Shown piece after piece: positions 1 to 9,103 of a stretch of DNA of 64,000 bases. Every line of letters begins with the position of its first letter. Position 1 is the stretch's first letter. The stretch comes from Alteromonas sp. KUL49. Its GTDB lineage: Bacteria; Pseudomonadota; Gammaproteobacteria; Enterobacterales; Alteromonadaceae. The notes beneath the pieces were generated by a model. The model saw only the letters and a program-made list of their open reading frames with translations, was not told where the DNA came from and made no database searches. Made by a program: the position numbers and the translations under genes. The stretch covers positions 310,001 through 374,000 of the forward strand of contig NZ_BJKL01000002.1 in NCBI RefSeq assembly GCF_006538345.1. Reading direction: 5' to 3'.

Positions 1-44
1 CAAAAATTACCGATGTAGCAACCCTCAGTAAATCAGGTGTTTTC

Positions 45-515
45 ATGTTGTTATTGCTCGCTGCTACACTGATTGCGAGCGTGGGCTCTTATTTGGCTAT
101 AGTCAATTTGAGTGAGCTAGCCGCTATTATTGTGTCGAGCTTGATTTTGTATAGTGTCTTCTCGGTAATAGCGAATTACAGAATCGCAAAGCATTACTCG
201 ATTTATCTCTACAATGACCATCTTGTCATCAATGATTCGTTCTTAAATCTTCTACTTGTTCCATTAAGTGACATAAACTCAGTGAGCCAAGGTACGTGGG
301 AAAAGAGCAAGGAAACAGTCACAATTGGGCGTGGAGACGTTGCCAACATCAAGATAACCTGCACTAAGCAAGCCCAATGGCACACACTGATGGGAACTTT
401 TTTAGAGCATCCAGAAACCATCCAATTAATAGTTTCCGACCCTCAAGCGCTTATTGATACGCTAGAAACGCAGCGAATCAGCAAGCAAGAACAGAGTGAA
501 ATGACCGCTGCTTAG
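45..515 (+). CDS. Small membrane protein, possibly with a PH-like C-terminal domain
   Basis: I do not recognise the family. The protein opens with two hydrophobic segments (about residues 1-23 and 26-45), probably a membrane hairpin. A soluble tail of about 110 residues follows, with alternating beta-like stretches and a final helix, reminiscent of membrane-anchored bacterial PH-like domains; that resemblance is weak and an inference. The frame stays open to the left edge of the window (from base 3), so the ATG at 45 may be internal and the gene may begin upstream; no clear Shine-Dalgarno precedes it. A structured repeat begins 40 nt after the stop. The 3' end is secure, the start is not. Confidence 0.55.
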   Translation: MLLLLAATLIASVGSYLAIVNLSELAAIIVSSLILYSVFSVIANYRIAKHYSIYLYNDHLVINDSFLNLLLVPLSDINSVSQGTWEKSKETVTIGRGDVANIKITCTKQAQWHTLMGTFLEHPETIQLIVSDPQALIDTLETQRISKQEQSEMTAA

Positions 516-554
516 GGAGTAAGCCATCGAATTTAGTGGAACCGTTGGAATTCA

Positions 555-658
555 GGGGGGAGCGATGGAGTTTTTACCGCACGCCGTAAACACATCCCTG
601 TGGGCTCGGCTTCGGCATCCATGCCTCAGACGGCTGTAAAAACTCCATCGCTCCCCCT
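555..658 (+). repeat. Conserved-core, variable-arm palindromic element, copy 1
   Basis: Bases 556-577 are perfectly complementary to 636-657 (22 bp), and 555/658 adds a G-T wobble. The inner 7 bp of the stem (TTTTTAC/GTAAAAA) are shared with the other two copies; the outer 15 bp are specific to this copy. The 58-nt core (578-635) holds two hairpins with TCCN loops: CACA-TCCC-TGTG at 591-602, and GGCA-TCCA-TGCC at 615-626. GCCGT (583-587) can also pair with ACGGC (630-634). The element lies 40 nt after the stop of the preceding co-directional gene and fills most of the convergent gap. No U tract follows, so it is not a classical intrinsic terminator. Confidence 0.9.
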
Positions 659-697
659 ACACAAGACTATATACATCTTCTGCGCTTTGTGTGCTGA

Positions 698-1213
698 TTA
701 CACTGAGGCACTCTCAGGCATAGATAATAACTGACCAACTTCTGCAGTTTTTAACGTCTGTAAAAACGCAGGCACACGATTGTCGCCCTCAGGTGGTGAC
801 CACAAAGCGAAGTTCTTATCTTCGGTGATCTCATACGGCCCCTGCTTTACCTCTACGAATGTTACTGGTTCATAGCACACCGTTGCATGCCAAGTATTGG
901 GAGGTATTTCTACACCAAAAGTTTCCCCTCCCGCTTCCAAAGGAATACGCTCGGTGAGTGTGCCATCCTCTTCGAACAGTAAAATATCCAGCCGCCCAGA
1001 CACTACCATGAAAAATTCCCATTTGTAGTCTTGCGTATGACGATGTGGTCTTACATAAGAGTCAGGACACATAGAAATAAATAGTCGCTGTACTGCATCT
1101 TGATAGTGAGGGTGAATGTTTTTATTCGCGCGCTGCCTAGGACTGTCCTTTGCACTTTTACTCAGTGCGTTAATCATTTGAGCATCGAAACGCAAGACAC
1201 TTTCATTTTTCAC
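698..1213 (-). CDS. WbuC family cupin-fold metalloprotein
   Basis: A 171-residue single-domain cupin, the usual WbuC length. The family pattern is clear: NKNIHPHYQDAVQRLF near residues 31-46, then a cupin metal motif RPHRHTQDYKWEFF at about 55-68, with histidines and a glutamate as likely ligands, and a second half-motif around PPNTWHATV. WbuC-type proteins are often found in O-antigen loci and have no established activity. Here no polysaccharide cluster is adjacent. The start is a GTG, with AGGGAG about 10 nt upstream. The gene is bracketed by two oppositely oriented copies of the structured repeat (555-658 and 1272-1375). Family assignment is good; function is unknown. Confidence 0.85.
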   Translation of the reverse strand: MKNESVLRFDAQMINALSKSAKDSPRQRANKNIHPHYQDAVQRLFISMCPDSYVRPHRHTQDYKWEFFMVVSGRLDILLFEEDGTLTERIPLEAGGETFGVEIPPNTWHATVCYEPVTFVEVKQGPYEITEDKNFALWSPPEGDNRVPAFLQTLKTAEVGQLLSMPESASV

Positions 1214-1271
1214 TATAAATATGCTCCCTGTTACTAACCCTTAAGCAGTTAGCTTTATTTTGCTAATTCAA

Positions 1272-1375
1272 AGAGAAAACAATGCACTTTTTACAGCCGT
1301 CTGAGGCATGGATGCCGAAGCCGAGCCCCCAAGGACGGGTTTACGGCGTGCGGTAAAAAGTGCATTGCTTTCTCT
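1272..1375 (-). repeat. Conserved-core, variable-arm palindromic element, copy 2
   Basis: Same element on the minus strand. Arms 1272-1294 and 1353-1375 pair over 23 positions with one exception (1279/1368); read on the minus strand that exception is a G-T wobble, so an RNA in this orientation would pair fully. The core (1295-1352) differs from copy 1 at 4 of 58 positions, all in the first hairpin: one changes an A-T pair to C-G on both sides, one turns A-T into G-T, and one is in the loop. It lies 122 nt downstream of the serine hydrolase stop (gene on the minus strand) and 59 nt upstream of the wbuC-like start. Confidence 0.9.
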
Positions 1376-1496
1376 ACATGACTTACTCAACGTCTATTGC
1401 CTTCCCTCTAACAATACTAGAACGTTTATGCCACGAACTTTGATTAATGTAACCCTTTAATTTCGATGAGTATGAATTACCACATGTTTCGCCTAT

Positions 1497-2828
1497 TTAA
1501 TTTTTAGACATTAAATAGTCCGCAACGGCTTGGTAAGCAGGTAACGACGTAGGATCAATCTTTGAATTGGCTGAGACAGGAAACGAGGCTAAACGCACCA
1601 AAACCATTTCTGCGGTAGGGTCTATGTAGACTGTTTGACCATGTACCCCTCGGGCAGCATAAGCACCATTGTCGTTGTGAAAGATCCACCACATACTCTG
1701 GTAGCTACCACCAGCGAGCGTTGTGAATCCACCTTTGGCAAAAACTTCCTTATCTCCTCCTCGACGGATTGCATCAATAGCCTCTTCGGGTACTAGCTGC
1801 AAGCCATTGACTTTACCGTCATCTAACATCATTTGCCCCAAGCGCCCTAAATCTCTTAGTGTTGCACTAAGCCCACCACCTGCAAATGCAGTACCGAGAC
1901 CGTCTACCGTAATATAAGCATCATTCTCAACACCGAGGTGATCCCACAAATAGTGATGAACTGCATCTTCAAATGCCATCCCTGTCGTTCGCGCAATTAT
2001 CCACCCAAGAACGTCAGAATTTACCGTCTTGTACCCAAAGCCATCACCGTGAGAGCCTTTTTTGCGAACGGTTTGTAAGTATTCAAAATATCCCTCGGGT
2101 CCATCATAATCCGGAGCTTTAGGCATGGGGCTCGCTGCTTTGCTGTAAATCCAAATATCGGCATTTGGATCTGCGTAGTTCTCGCTGTAATCCAAAGCCG
2201 TAGTCATATTCATCACTTGACGTACCGTAGCATCACCAAATGCAGAGGGTGAGAGTTCGGGGATGATGCTACTCACCAACGCTGTTTCATCCAGTTCGCC
2301 GTTGGATACCAGTATCTGAGCAATCAACCCAGTGAAAGACTTCGTCATCGACATTGCAGCATGAAGGGTATGCTCTGACAAACAACCGCTGTAGTACTCG
2401 TAGACCACTTTGCCTTTATGCAGGATAAGCAACCCATCAGTATAGTTTGCAGACAAGCTTTCTTGCCAAGTCATATCGTTATTGCTATTCATCGGAGAAA
2501 AAGTCACACGCTCAATACCACCATCTAGCGCGTATTCGAACGGTATCGCAAGATATGGATTTCGCCTTACTCGAGCCGTAGGCAAAAGCTCTCTTAAGTG
2601 ACAAACAGACCAGCGAAGCTTGGGAAAACTAAAGTAATTACTGTCTGGCTGCGTAATTCTTAACGATGGCTCGGGCGGAAAACCAACCATCCACCCCATA
2701 TTTCTTGGATCAGACGTTTCGTCATTTAATGGTGAGCCTTCAGAAGCTACAACATTTCCGGAAGTGATTAGTAAAATCAGTAGTGCTAAAAAAGTAGAAC
2801 GATGAGGTTTGTTGTCCATGAATTTCAT
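1497..2828 (-). CDS. Exported serine hydrolase, class C beta-lactamase/NylB-like fold
   Basis: Likely an envelope hydrolase of the beta-lactamase-related superfamily. The SxxK nucleophile motif SMTK sits at about residue 160 in the typical context AAMSMTKSFTG, followed by a tyrosine region (DYSENY) and a late HGQ motif (ARGVHGQTVYID) in the place of the KTG box. The gaps between motifs and the N-terminal extension recall 6-aminohexanoate-dimer hydrolase-type enzymes; the substrate cannot be read. A hydrophobic signal sequence covers about the first 30 residues, ending near NVVASEG. I place the start at ATG 2828 (AAGAAG just upstream); a GTG at 2855 and an ATG at 2819 are alternatives. A structured repeat lies 3' of it. 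Confidence 0.8.
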   Translation of the reverse strand: MKFMDNKPHRSTFLALLILLITSGNVVASEGSPLNDETSDPRNMGWMVGFPPEPSLRITQPDSNYFSFPKLRWSVCHLRELLPTARVRRNPYLAIPFEYALDGGIERVTFSPMNSNNDMTWQESLSANYTDGLLILHKGKVVYEYYSGCLSEHTLHAAMSMTKSFTGLIAQILVSNGELDETALVSSIIPELSPSAFGDATVRQVMNMTTALDYSENYADPNADIWIYSKAASPMPKAPDYDGPEGYFEYLQTVRKKGSHGDGFGYKTVNSDVLGWIIARTTGMAFEDAVHHYLWDHLGVENDAYITVDGLGTAFAGGGLSATLRDLGRLGQMMLDDGKVNGLQLVPEEAIDAIRRGGDKEVFAKGGFTTLAGGSYQSMWWIFHNDNGAYAARGVHGQTVYIDPTAEMVLVRLASFPVSANSKIDPTSLPAYQAVADYLMSKN

Positions 2829-2992
2829 ACGCTTCTTGTTGATCCTTTCTGCCACGATATAGTTTAGAAAAGTGTAGGTAACTTTTTTGATCTTTTGTCA
2901 TTACGGTTTGGATGAAAGTTTGGATGTTCTATTTTCACCTTCTAGACTAATGGAACGAAAGTCAGAGCGATTAGCGTGACGAGGAATTTATA

Positions 2993-4585
2993 ATGCGAGT
3001 AAGGATTACCTGTACCCAACTGCTAACCATCATTACGCTCTTAATATTTGTAATTGTCTCTAAGGTTAGCGCTCAAATACCGACAGTTCAGCCGATCAAT
3101 GAGTCACTCATCACTGATCAAGAATCCCCTAGACAGGCTGTGGAAAGGCTTTTGAGTAGAATGAAAAACGTTCAAACGACGCGCCTGGACGGTCTCTTTG
3201 ACAAGCGATTTGATGAATTTTATCAACGCCATCAACTCACCGCAGTTAAAGCTGCATTTCCGCAACTACTTGACGAATACGTGAGTATGCCGCCCATTGG
3301 GCTTATCTCAAATCGCCCTGAAGGCACTCAGGAAACTGGTTTGGAATACAATTATGAAAAAGTCGGAGATTTTGACCTGCCGGATCGTATCGTCCCCTTG
3401 CTATTGGTTCGTATCACAAGAGACGACGGTACGTCGCAGTGGTTGATTGCTAGAGAGACAGTTACACAACTGTTTAGAAATATGCCCACGCAGCACAAAG
3501 CGCTTATTTCTCAATGGCTACCAGAATTACTAAAATCATCTAGCTGGCGAGGCGCCCCCTTAGGACAGTGGATAAGCGTACCAATACTTGCCACCTTGTG
3601 CTACTTCGTAAGCGTAGTGCTCTCACTGCTGCTTAAATTCTTCGCAATCCGTATCACTCGAATCCATAAAAGCCCGACTGGCAAGGCTCTATCAAAGATA
3701 TTAGTCCAACCCATTAGCCTAGTAGTAGCGGTGATATTATTTAGCTCGCTGCTGAAATACTTAGGTGTCTCCATAGTACTGCGTCAAACCTTGAGCTTTT
3801 TCACCACAAGCATACTGTGGATTGCCCTTTTTATGGTTTTATGGGCACTCATTAACTATTCAGCTACACGCAGTGAAACCTACCTAAGAGATAAAAATCG
3901 TGTAGGTGGTTTATCTATCCTGATATTTACCCGCGCAAGTGCCAAAGTACTCCTTGTTATCGTTACTGTGATTGTGCTGCTGAGTAACGCAGGCGTTGAT
4001 GTAACTACCGGGTTAGCGGCACTTGGCATAGGTGGTATTGCCCTAGCGCTGGGTGCTCAAAAGGCAATTGAGAACCTAGTTGGAAGTATCATTATCATTA
4101 TTGATCAGCCAATAAGGGTCGGGGATTTTTGTAAGGTGGGTACGCTACTGGGAACCATAGAACAAGTTGGGCTTCGCTCTACACGAATACGGACTCTCGA
4201 CGATACCTTAGTAACATACCCCAACGGGCTACTGAGTTCTGAACAAATTGAAAATTACACAAAACGTCGCAAGTTTCTTACTCGAACAACGCTCAATTTA
4301 CGCTATGAAACCACAACATCAAATATAGAAAAACTTCTGGTAGCCATGCGTACACAAATTTCGTCGTACCCGTTTACAGACAAAGAATCGATGCGAGTGC
4401 GTTTCATTGGTTATGGCGCGTGTTCGTTAGATGTTGAAATTTATGTTTACATCATTGCAGACGATTACAGTATGTTTTTAGCGCTTCAGGAAAAGCTTTT
4501 ACTATCTCTTGCTAGAATTGTTAAAGAGAACGACAGTGGCTTCGCATTCCCATCGCAAACTGTTTACTTAACAAGGGATAAATAG
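2993..4585 (+). CDS. MscS-family mechanosensitive ion channel
   Basis: A signal peptide (residues 1-28, ending SKVSAQ) precedes a periplasmic region to about residue 190. Several transmembrane helices follow (about 195-215, 235-255, 265-290, 310-335). The diagnostic pore helix and beta-domain come next: GIGGIALALGAQKAIENL, then DQPIRVGDFC and RSTRIRTLDDTLVTYPN, the core MscS signature. At 530 residues it is larger than E. coli MscS (286) and resembles YbdG/YnaI-class or plant-like enlarged channels with an extra periplasmic domain. The inferred role is pressure release on osmotic downshock. The start is supported by GAGGAA seven bases before the ATG. It appears monocistronic. Confidence 0.9.
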   Translation: MRVRITCTQLLTIITLLIFVIVSKVSAQIPTVQPINESLITDQESPRQAVERLLSRMKNVQTTRLDGLFDKRFDEFYQRHQLTAVKAAFPQLLDEYVSMPPIGLISNRPEGTQETGLEYNYEKVGDFDLPDRIVPLLLVRITRDDGTSQWLIARETVTQLFRNMPTQHKALISQWLPELLKSSSWRGAPLGQWISVPILATLCYFVSVVLSLLLKFFAIRITRIHKSPTGKALSKILVQPISLVVAVILFSSLLKYLGVSIVLRQTLSFFTTSILWIALFMVLWALINYSATRSETYLRDKNRVGGLSILIFTRASAKVLLVIVTVIVLLSNAGVDVTTGLAALGIGGIALALGAQKAIENLVGSIIIIIDQPIRVGDFCKVGTLLGTIEQVGLRSTRIRTLDDTLVTYPNGLLSSEQIENYTKRRKFLTRTTLNLRYETTTSNIEKLLVAMRTQISSYPFTDKESMRVRFIGYGACSLDVEIYVYIIADDYSMFLALQEKLLLSLARIVKENDSGFAFPSQTVYLTRDK

Positions 4586-4618
4586 TCTGATGTAAGCCAC
4601 GAATAACATTACAAAAAA

Positions 4619-4647
4619 TTCACGAAAACACCTTCGTGGTGTATACT
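4619..4647 (+). promoter_or_regulatory. Candidate sigma-70 promoter of the GGDEF-EAL gene
   Basis: TTCACG (4619-4624) and TATACT (4642-4647) are separated by 17 nt, a good match to the vegetative consensus. The gene start lies about 70 nt downstream. CACGAA/TTCGTG forms a small hairpin inside the spacer region (4621-4638). Identified by eye only. Confidence 0.4.
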
Positions 4648-4718
4648 CCGGCACCATTGTGTATCGTTGGTAATAGCGAAGTTATTGTCCTTACTTTAAG
4701 GGTTGTTATTGTAAAAAT

Positions 4719-7280
4719 ATGTTGAAGTATACCCCCCTGTTTTCCGCAAAAGACTTTTTGCACATTTGCGAAGAACAGCGCGAGCACATCGAACAAACAT
4801 TACTTGCGCTTAACGATACTCTGCAATTAGATTACCTTTTTCTCTCCGTCGTTGACGACGATAAATCAAACGCAACTACAACAATTACCCTGAATAACAA
4901 CAAGATTATTGAGAACTTTAGCTACCCACTCGCACAGTCGCCTTGTGATAACGCAATCACTGGTACTTATTGCGAATATCTTGATGTTGCCAAGCATTTT
5001 CCCATGGACAAACTGCTCACTGACATGGGTATTAAAACCTATGTCGGCACCTCACTCCTTGATACCGCTGGGCATCCGTGTGGGCTACTTGTGGGTTTGC
5101 AACAACAAGACAGGTCATTGAATGACGTCGAAAAAGCGCTGTTCACACAAACCGGCGAGTACCTCGGCGTTTTTTGTCAAAAATCATTTTTTGAAAATAG
5201 TGCCAATGAGCGACTCACGCTATTTGAAGCGGTTGAACGTATAGCTAACGTAGGTGCATGGCAACTCGAACTCGCTACCGAGACTCTGTTCTGGACTGAA
5301 GAAGTGTATCGCATATACGGGATGCCAGTTAATACGCCTATTATCAAAGACGAAGCCATTTCCTGTTACAGAGAACAAGACGCTCAGATTATTGCAGAAC
5401 GTTTGGCCACGCTTATATCTACTGGGAAACCATACAAAGAAGAACTTCAGTTCGTCGATACTCAAGGCCACGCAAAATGGGTCCGAACCACTGGCTATGC
5501 CGATAGAAACCATCATGGAGACATCGTTACGGTTTACGGTACTTTCGAAGATATATCCAATGAACGCCAAGCGTTACTCGCGCAACAAGCACGTAAGAAT
5601 CGCCTTGAAACAATACTAAATAACCTCAATGATGCAGTTATCACCATAAATGAAAAAGGCATCATTAAGCACTGCAATGTAGTCGCACAAAAAATATTTG
5701 GATACGCCGAGAGTGAATTACTTGGTAATCGTATCAATCTTCTTATGCCACCACCCTATTGTGATGAGCACGATAGGTATCTCGAACACTATCGACAAAC
5801 CGGTGAAGCAAATATCATTGGCAAAGGTAGACAACTTCCTGCGGTGCGAAAAAACGGTGAAATTTTTCAAATGGAGTTGGCGCTAACAAAAGTTGAAAAA
5901 GAGAGTGAAACCGAATTCATCGGAATTGTTCGCGACATTAGTGAACGTATCTCCGCCGAAGATAAAATCTACAATATGGCCTATACCGACGCAATTACGG
6001 GCCTGAAAAATCGCCGTTGGTTCGAGCAAGAATTACGAGACGAACTCAAACGTAACGAGCGCCTTCCGAAGTACATTGGTCTTATCGATATCGATGGTAT
6101 AGCCCAACTTAATTTAAAGTATAGCGTTGATATTGGCGATGAAGTCATCAACACGGTAGGAGTTACGCTAGCCACTCGCTTGCCTTCTAATTTCAAGCTG
6201 TATAAGAATGGCGCCGACTCTTTTTATATCTCTTCCGCCAACGACGACATCACCGACACAGAGTGGAGCCAACTACATCAAGATACAGTACAGAGCCTAC
6301 TCAGCGAAGTTATTGTTCAAGGAGAGGATTACCAAGAGACTATTACATTCTCTCTAGGTAGTATGATTTGCTACCCGCAGCATGAGAGTTTCGAGAGTAT
6401 TTTGGATTCGTTAGAGTACGCGCTATCCACTGCAAAAGAAACCAAACCGAGCGGAGAGTGCTTTCTCACTGCTGATGCTTTGAAAGGCTATCGTCGAAAG
6501 AAAGCTATACTAGCAGCCCTTCACAGCGGAAGTGTATTCGATGAACTCTCAGTTGTTCTACAACCCCAATACGATTCAAAAAATAGCCTTTGTTCTTCCG
6601 AAGCATTGCTTCGCTGGTATTCATCTCAGCTAGGCTTTGTCAGTCCTGCGGAGTTTATTCCATTAGCAGAGGAAAGTGGCATAATCATTGCCGTAGGCGA
6701 TTGGGTACTTGATCGCGTTTGTGAACTATTGAGTTCACTTTATCAGCAAGGCATACAAACCTACGTTGCCGTAAACATTAGCGCCAAGCAAATTATCGCT
6801 GATGATTTTTCAGACAAATTACTAGACTGTATTCAGCGTTGGTCTCTGCCCCCAACGGCATTGGTTATCGAACTCACTGAGACCGCGTTAGTAGCAGATG
6901 TGGATGTTGTTAAACAAACCATGCAGTATCTAAACGATCAAGGGTTCAGCTTCTCTATTGATGACTTCGGCACCGGCTACTCTAGCTTGGCCTACCTGCA
7001 AGTACTTCCTATCTCTGAAATAAAAATCGACAAGTACTTCGTTGATGACATCATCGACGCCGACGCTCAACATCCTGCATTGATCGTAAACGTGGTTTTA
7101 GGAATGGCAAAAGCCCTTAATGTGAGGTGTGTAGCGGAGGGCGTCGAAGCCTCAGAACAAGTAGAATACCTCAAAGCCAGAGGTTGCGAGATTTTTCAGG
7201 GGTATTACTTTGACAAGCCATTGCTCACAGACGTTTGGCTAGCAAAAATAAGCAAACAGCATAAAGCTAGTGGTAAGTAG
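4719..7280 (+). CDS. GAF-PAS-PAS-GGDEF-EAL c-di-GMP phosphodiesterase
   Basis: A soluble 853-residue c-di-GMP enzyme. Order: GAF-like domain (about 10-155), PAS (165-285), FixL-like PAS (290-410, with GYAESELLGNRINLLMPPPY), GGDEF domain (420-585), EAL domain (595-845). The cyclase signature is degenerate: KNGADSF replaces GGDEF, so synthesis is unlikely. The EAL site looks complete: EALLRW, ELTET, DDFGTGYSS, KIDKYF and VAEGVE are all present, so phosphodiesterase activity is expected, perhaps gated by the degenerate GGDEF as known for other tandem proteins. No transmembrane helix is evident, so sensing is probably cytosolic. A ligand for GAF/PAS cannot be inferred. Confidence 0.92.
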   Translation: MLKYTPLFSAKDFLHICEEQREHIEQTLLALNDTLQLDYLFLSVVDDDKSNATTTITLNNNKIIENFSYPLAQSPCDNAITGTYCEYLDVAKHFPMDKLLTDMGIKTYVGTSLLDTAGHPCGLLVGLQQQDRSLNDVEKALFTQTGEYLGVFCQKSFFENSANERLTLFEAVERIANVGAWQLELATETLFWTEEVYRIYGMPVNTPIIKDEAISCYREQDAQIIAERLATLISTGKPYKEELQFVDTQGHAKWVRTTGYADRNHHGDIVTVYGTFEDISNERQALLAQQARKNRLETILNNLNDAVITINEKGIIKHCNVVAQKIFGYAESELLGNRINLLMPPPYCDEHDRYLEHYRQTGEANIIGKGRQLPAVRKNGEIFQMELALTKVEKESETEFIGIVRDISERISAEDKIYNMAYTDAITGLKNRRWFEQELRDELKRNERLPKYIGLIDIDGIAQLNLKYSVDIGDEVINTVGVTLATRLPSNFKLYKNGADSFYISSANDDITDTEWSQLHQDTVQSLLSEVIVQGEDYQETITFSLGSMICYPQHESFESILDSLEYALSTAKETKPSGECFLTADALKGYRRKKAILAALHSGSVFDELSVVLQPQYDSKNSLCSSEALLRWYSSQLGFVSPAEFIPLAEESGIIIAVGDWVLDRVCELLSSLYQQGIQTYVAVNISAKQIIADDFSDKLLDCIQRWSLPPTALVIELTETALVADVDVVKQTMQYLNDQGFSFSIDDFGTGYSSLAYLQVLPISEIKIDKYFVDDIIDADAQHPALIVNVVLGMAKALNVRCVAEGVEASEQVEYLKARGCEIFQGYYFDKPLLTDVWLAKISKQHKASGK

Positions 7281-7308
7281 GTACTTACCACTAGCTCAAA
7301 CATTTATT

Positions 7309-8901
7309 TTACTTAGCATTCCTATGTGCTAAGAATTCGTCGTAAGTACCTTTAAAGTGCTCTAGTTGCTTGTCGTGAATGGAGATAACTTCCGTTGCCA
7401 AGGACGAAACAAACTCTCGGTCATGACTCACAAAAATCAATGTTCCTTCGTACATTTCTAGCGCCATATTCAACGATTCGATAGATTCCATATCCAAGTG
7501 GTTTGTTGGCTCATCCATAATCAGCACATTGGTTTCTTGAAGAATCAGTTTACCGAATAACAGGCGGTTCTTCTCACCACCAGAACACACTTTTACCTGC
7601 TTCTTAAAATCATCTGCCGAAAACAGCATACGACCAAGCGTACCGCGGATCACTTGATCATCATCGCCCGGTTTACGCCATTGTGTCATCCAATCAAACA
7701 AGTTCATGTCGTTGTCAAAAATGTCATTACTGTCCTGAGGGCAATAACCAAGACTGGCGTTTTCAGACCAATTAACCACTCCAGTATTGGCCTCAAGCTC
7801 TGACATTAACAAACGAAGGAAGGTAGTCTTACCCACACCATTCTCGCCAACCACGGCGAGCTTAGCACCAGCCTCAAGAATGAGGTTGCCGTCGTCAAAT
7901 AAGGTTTCGCCGTCAAAGCCATGGCCTAAGTTTTCAAGGACAAGCGCTTGACGGTGAAGCTTCTTTTGTTGATTAAAGCGAATAAACGGGTTCACTCGGC
8001 TTGAGGGCTTAATGTCTTCCAACTTGATTTTGTCGAGTTGCTTAGCACGAGACGTCGCTTGTTTTGCTTTTGATGCGTTTGCAGAGAATCGCGCAACGAA
8101 CTGACGTAGCTCTGCAATTTGTGCCGACTTCTTCGCATTCGCTGCCATCATAGTTTCACGGGCTTGGGTGGATGCCAGCATGAAATCATCATAGTTACCT
8201 GGATATACGCGAAGCTCACCATAGTCGATGTCCGCCATGTGCGTACATACTGAATTGAGGAAGTGTCTGTCGTGCGAAATAACGATCATGGTTGATTTGT
8301 AATCGTTAAGAATATTTTCTAGCCACTGAATTGAGTCAATATCCAAGTTGTTGGTTGGCTCATCGAGTAGAAGAATGTCCGGCTCTGAAAACAGCGCTTG
8401 TGCGAGCAATACACGTAACTTCCAACCAGGAGCGACCTCGCTCATCAAGCCGTAGTGAGCATCCTGTTCAATACCTGCGCCAATGAGAATTTCACCAGCA
8501 CGGCTCTCCGCACTGTAGCCGTCCATTTCGGCAAACAACGACTCAAGCTCAGCAACTTTAATACCGTCTTCTTCACTCATTTCTGGAAGACTATAAATAC
8601 GATCCCGCTCTTTTTTAACGTCCCACAGTTCTTTGTGTCCCATGATCACTGTATCGATGACGGTAAATTCTTCGAAAGCAAATTGATCCTGATTTAGTTT
8701 ACCTACCCGATCGGTAGGTGTAATCGATACATTACCCGACGACGGTGCCAAACTGCCATCAAGAATTTTCATCAGGGTAGACTTACCACAACCATTAGCG
8801 CCAATGAGTCCGTATCGGTTGCCGTTACCGAACTTAACAGAGATATTTTCGAATAGCGGTTTACTACCAAATTGCATAGTAACGTTAGATACAGTGATCA
8901 T
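7309..8901 (-). CDS. ybiT: ABC-F family ATPase, YbiT type
   Basis: A soluble twin-ATPase of the ABC-F family, which acts on ribosomes rather than in transport. Walker A motifs GANGCGKST and GENGVGKTT, Walker B stretches [11 protein letters not shown] and [11 protein letters not shown], and the interdomain linker rich in [14 protein letters not shown] are all visible. The N-terminus [17 protein letters not shown] and the segment [20 protein letters not shown] strongly resemble E. coli YbiT. I place the start at ATG 8901, preceded by TTTGGAATT; an in-frame upstream start at 8940 would add 13 residues foreign to the family. YbiT's precise role in translation remains poorly defined. Confidence 0.93.
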   Translation of the reverse strand: MITVSNVTMQFGSKPLFENISVKFGNGNRYGLIGANGCGKSTLMKILDGSLAPSSGNVSITPTDRVGKLNQDQFAFEEFTVIDTVIMGHKELWDVKKERDRIYSLPEMSEEDGIKVAELESLFAEMDGYSAESRAGEILIGAGIEQDAHYGLMSEVAPGWKLRVLLAQALFSEPDILLLDEPTNNLDIDSIQWLENILNDYKSTMIVISHDRHFLNSVCTHMADIDYGELRVYPGNYDDFMLASTQARETMMAANAKKSAQIAELRQFVARFSANASKAKQATSRAKQLDKIKLEDIKPSSRVNPFIRFNQQKKLHRQALVLENLGHGFDGETLFDDGNLILEAGAKLAVVGENGVGKTTFLRLLMSELEANTGVVNWSENASLGYCPQDSNDIFDNDMNLFDWMTQWRKPGDDDQVIRGTLGRMLFSADDFKKQVKVCSGGEKNRLLFGKLILQETNVLIMDEPTNHLDMESIESLNMALEMYEGTLIFVSHDREFVSSLATEVISIHDKQLEHFKGTYDEFLAHRNAK

Positions 8902-9016
8902 AGAAATTCCAAAGGTTGAAGCAAATTGAACTGAGGACAAATATTGAAGCGTGCACTATATAGACTACGAAAAAAAAGTCTATGCGTTAGGTGAAAAATA
9001 GCACCATGATCCTTTA

Positions 9017-9058
9017 ATGATCTGCATCAATAGGGTAATAAACAAAAAGGAATATAAT
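9017..9058 (+). promoter_or_regulatory. FNR-type class II promoter
   Basis: ATGATCTGCATCAA (9017-9030) matches the FNR/Anr box TTGATnnnnATCAA except at its first base. TATAAT lies at 9053-9058. If transcription starts about 7 nt after the -10 box (near 9065), the box centre (9023.5) is at -41.5, the classical class II activation position. The next gene starts at 9104. Based on sequence pattern only. Confidence 0.55.
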
Positions 9059-9103
9059 AACTATCTAATATAGAGGATTCGTCAGACTTCTTTCCGGAGG
9101 CTT

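Noticed and set aside
581..591. ACGCCGTAAAC in the repeat core, identical to a short stretch of 16S rRNA
   Set aside because: Only 11 nt match and the flanking sequence does not resemble rRNA; treated as coincidence.
555..658. Integron attC site or IS end
   Set aside because: attC has conserved outer boxes and a variable centre, the opposite of this element; no integrase or transposase gene and no target duplications seen.
1272..1375. Rho-independent terminator
   Set aside because: The stem is very long with a structured core and no T tract follows in either orientation.
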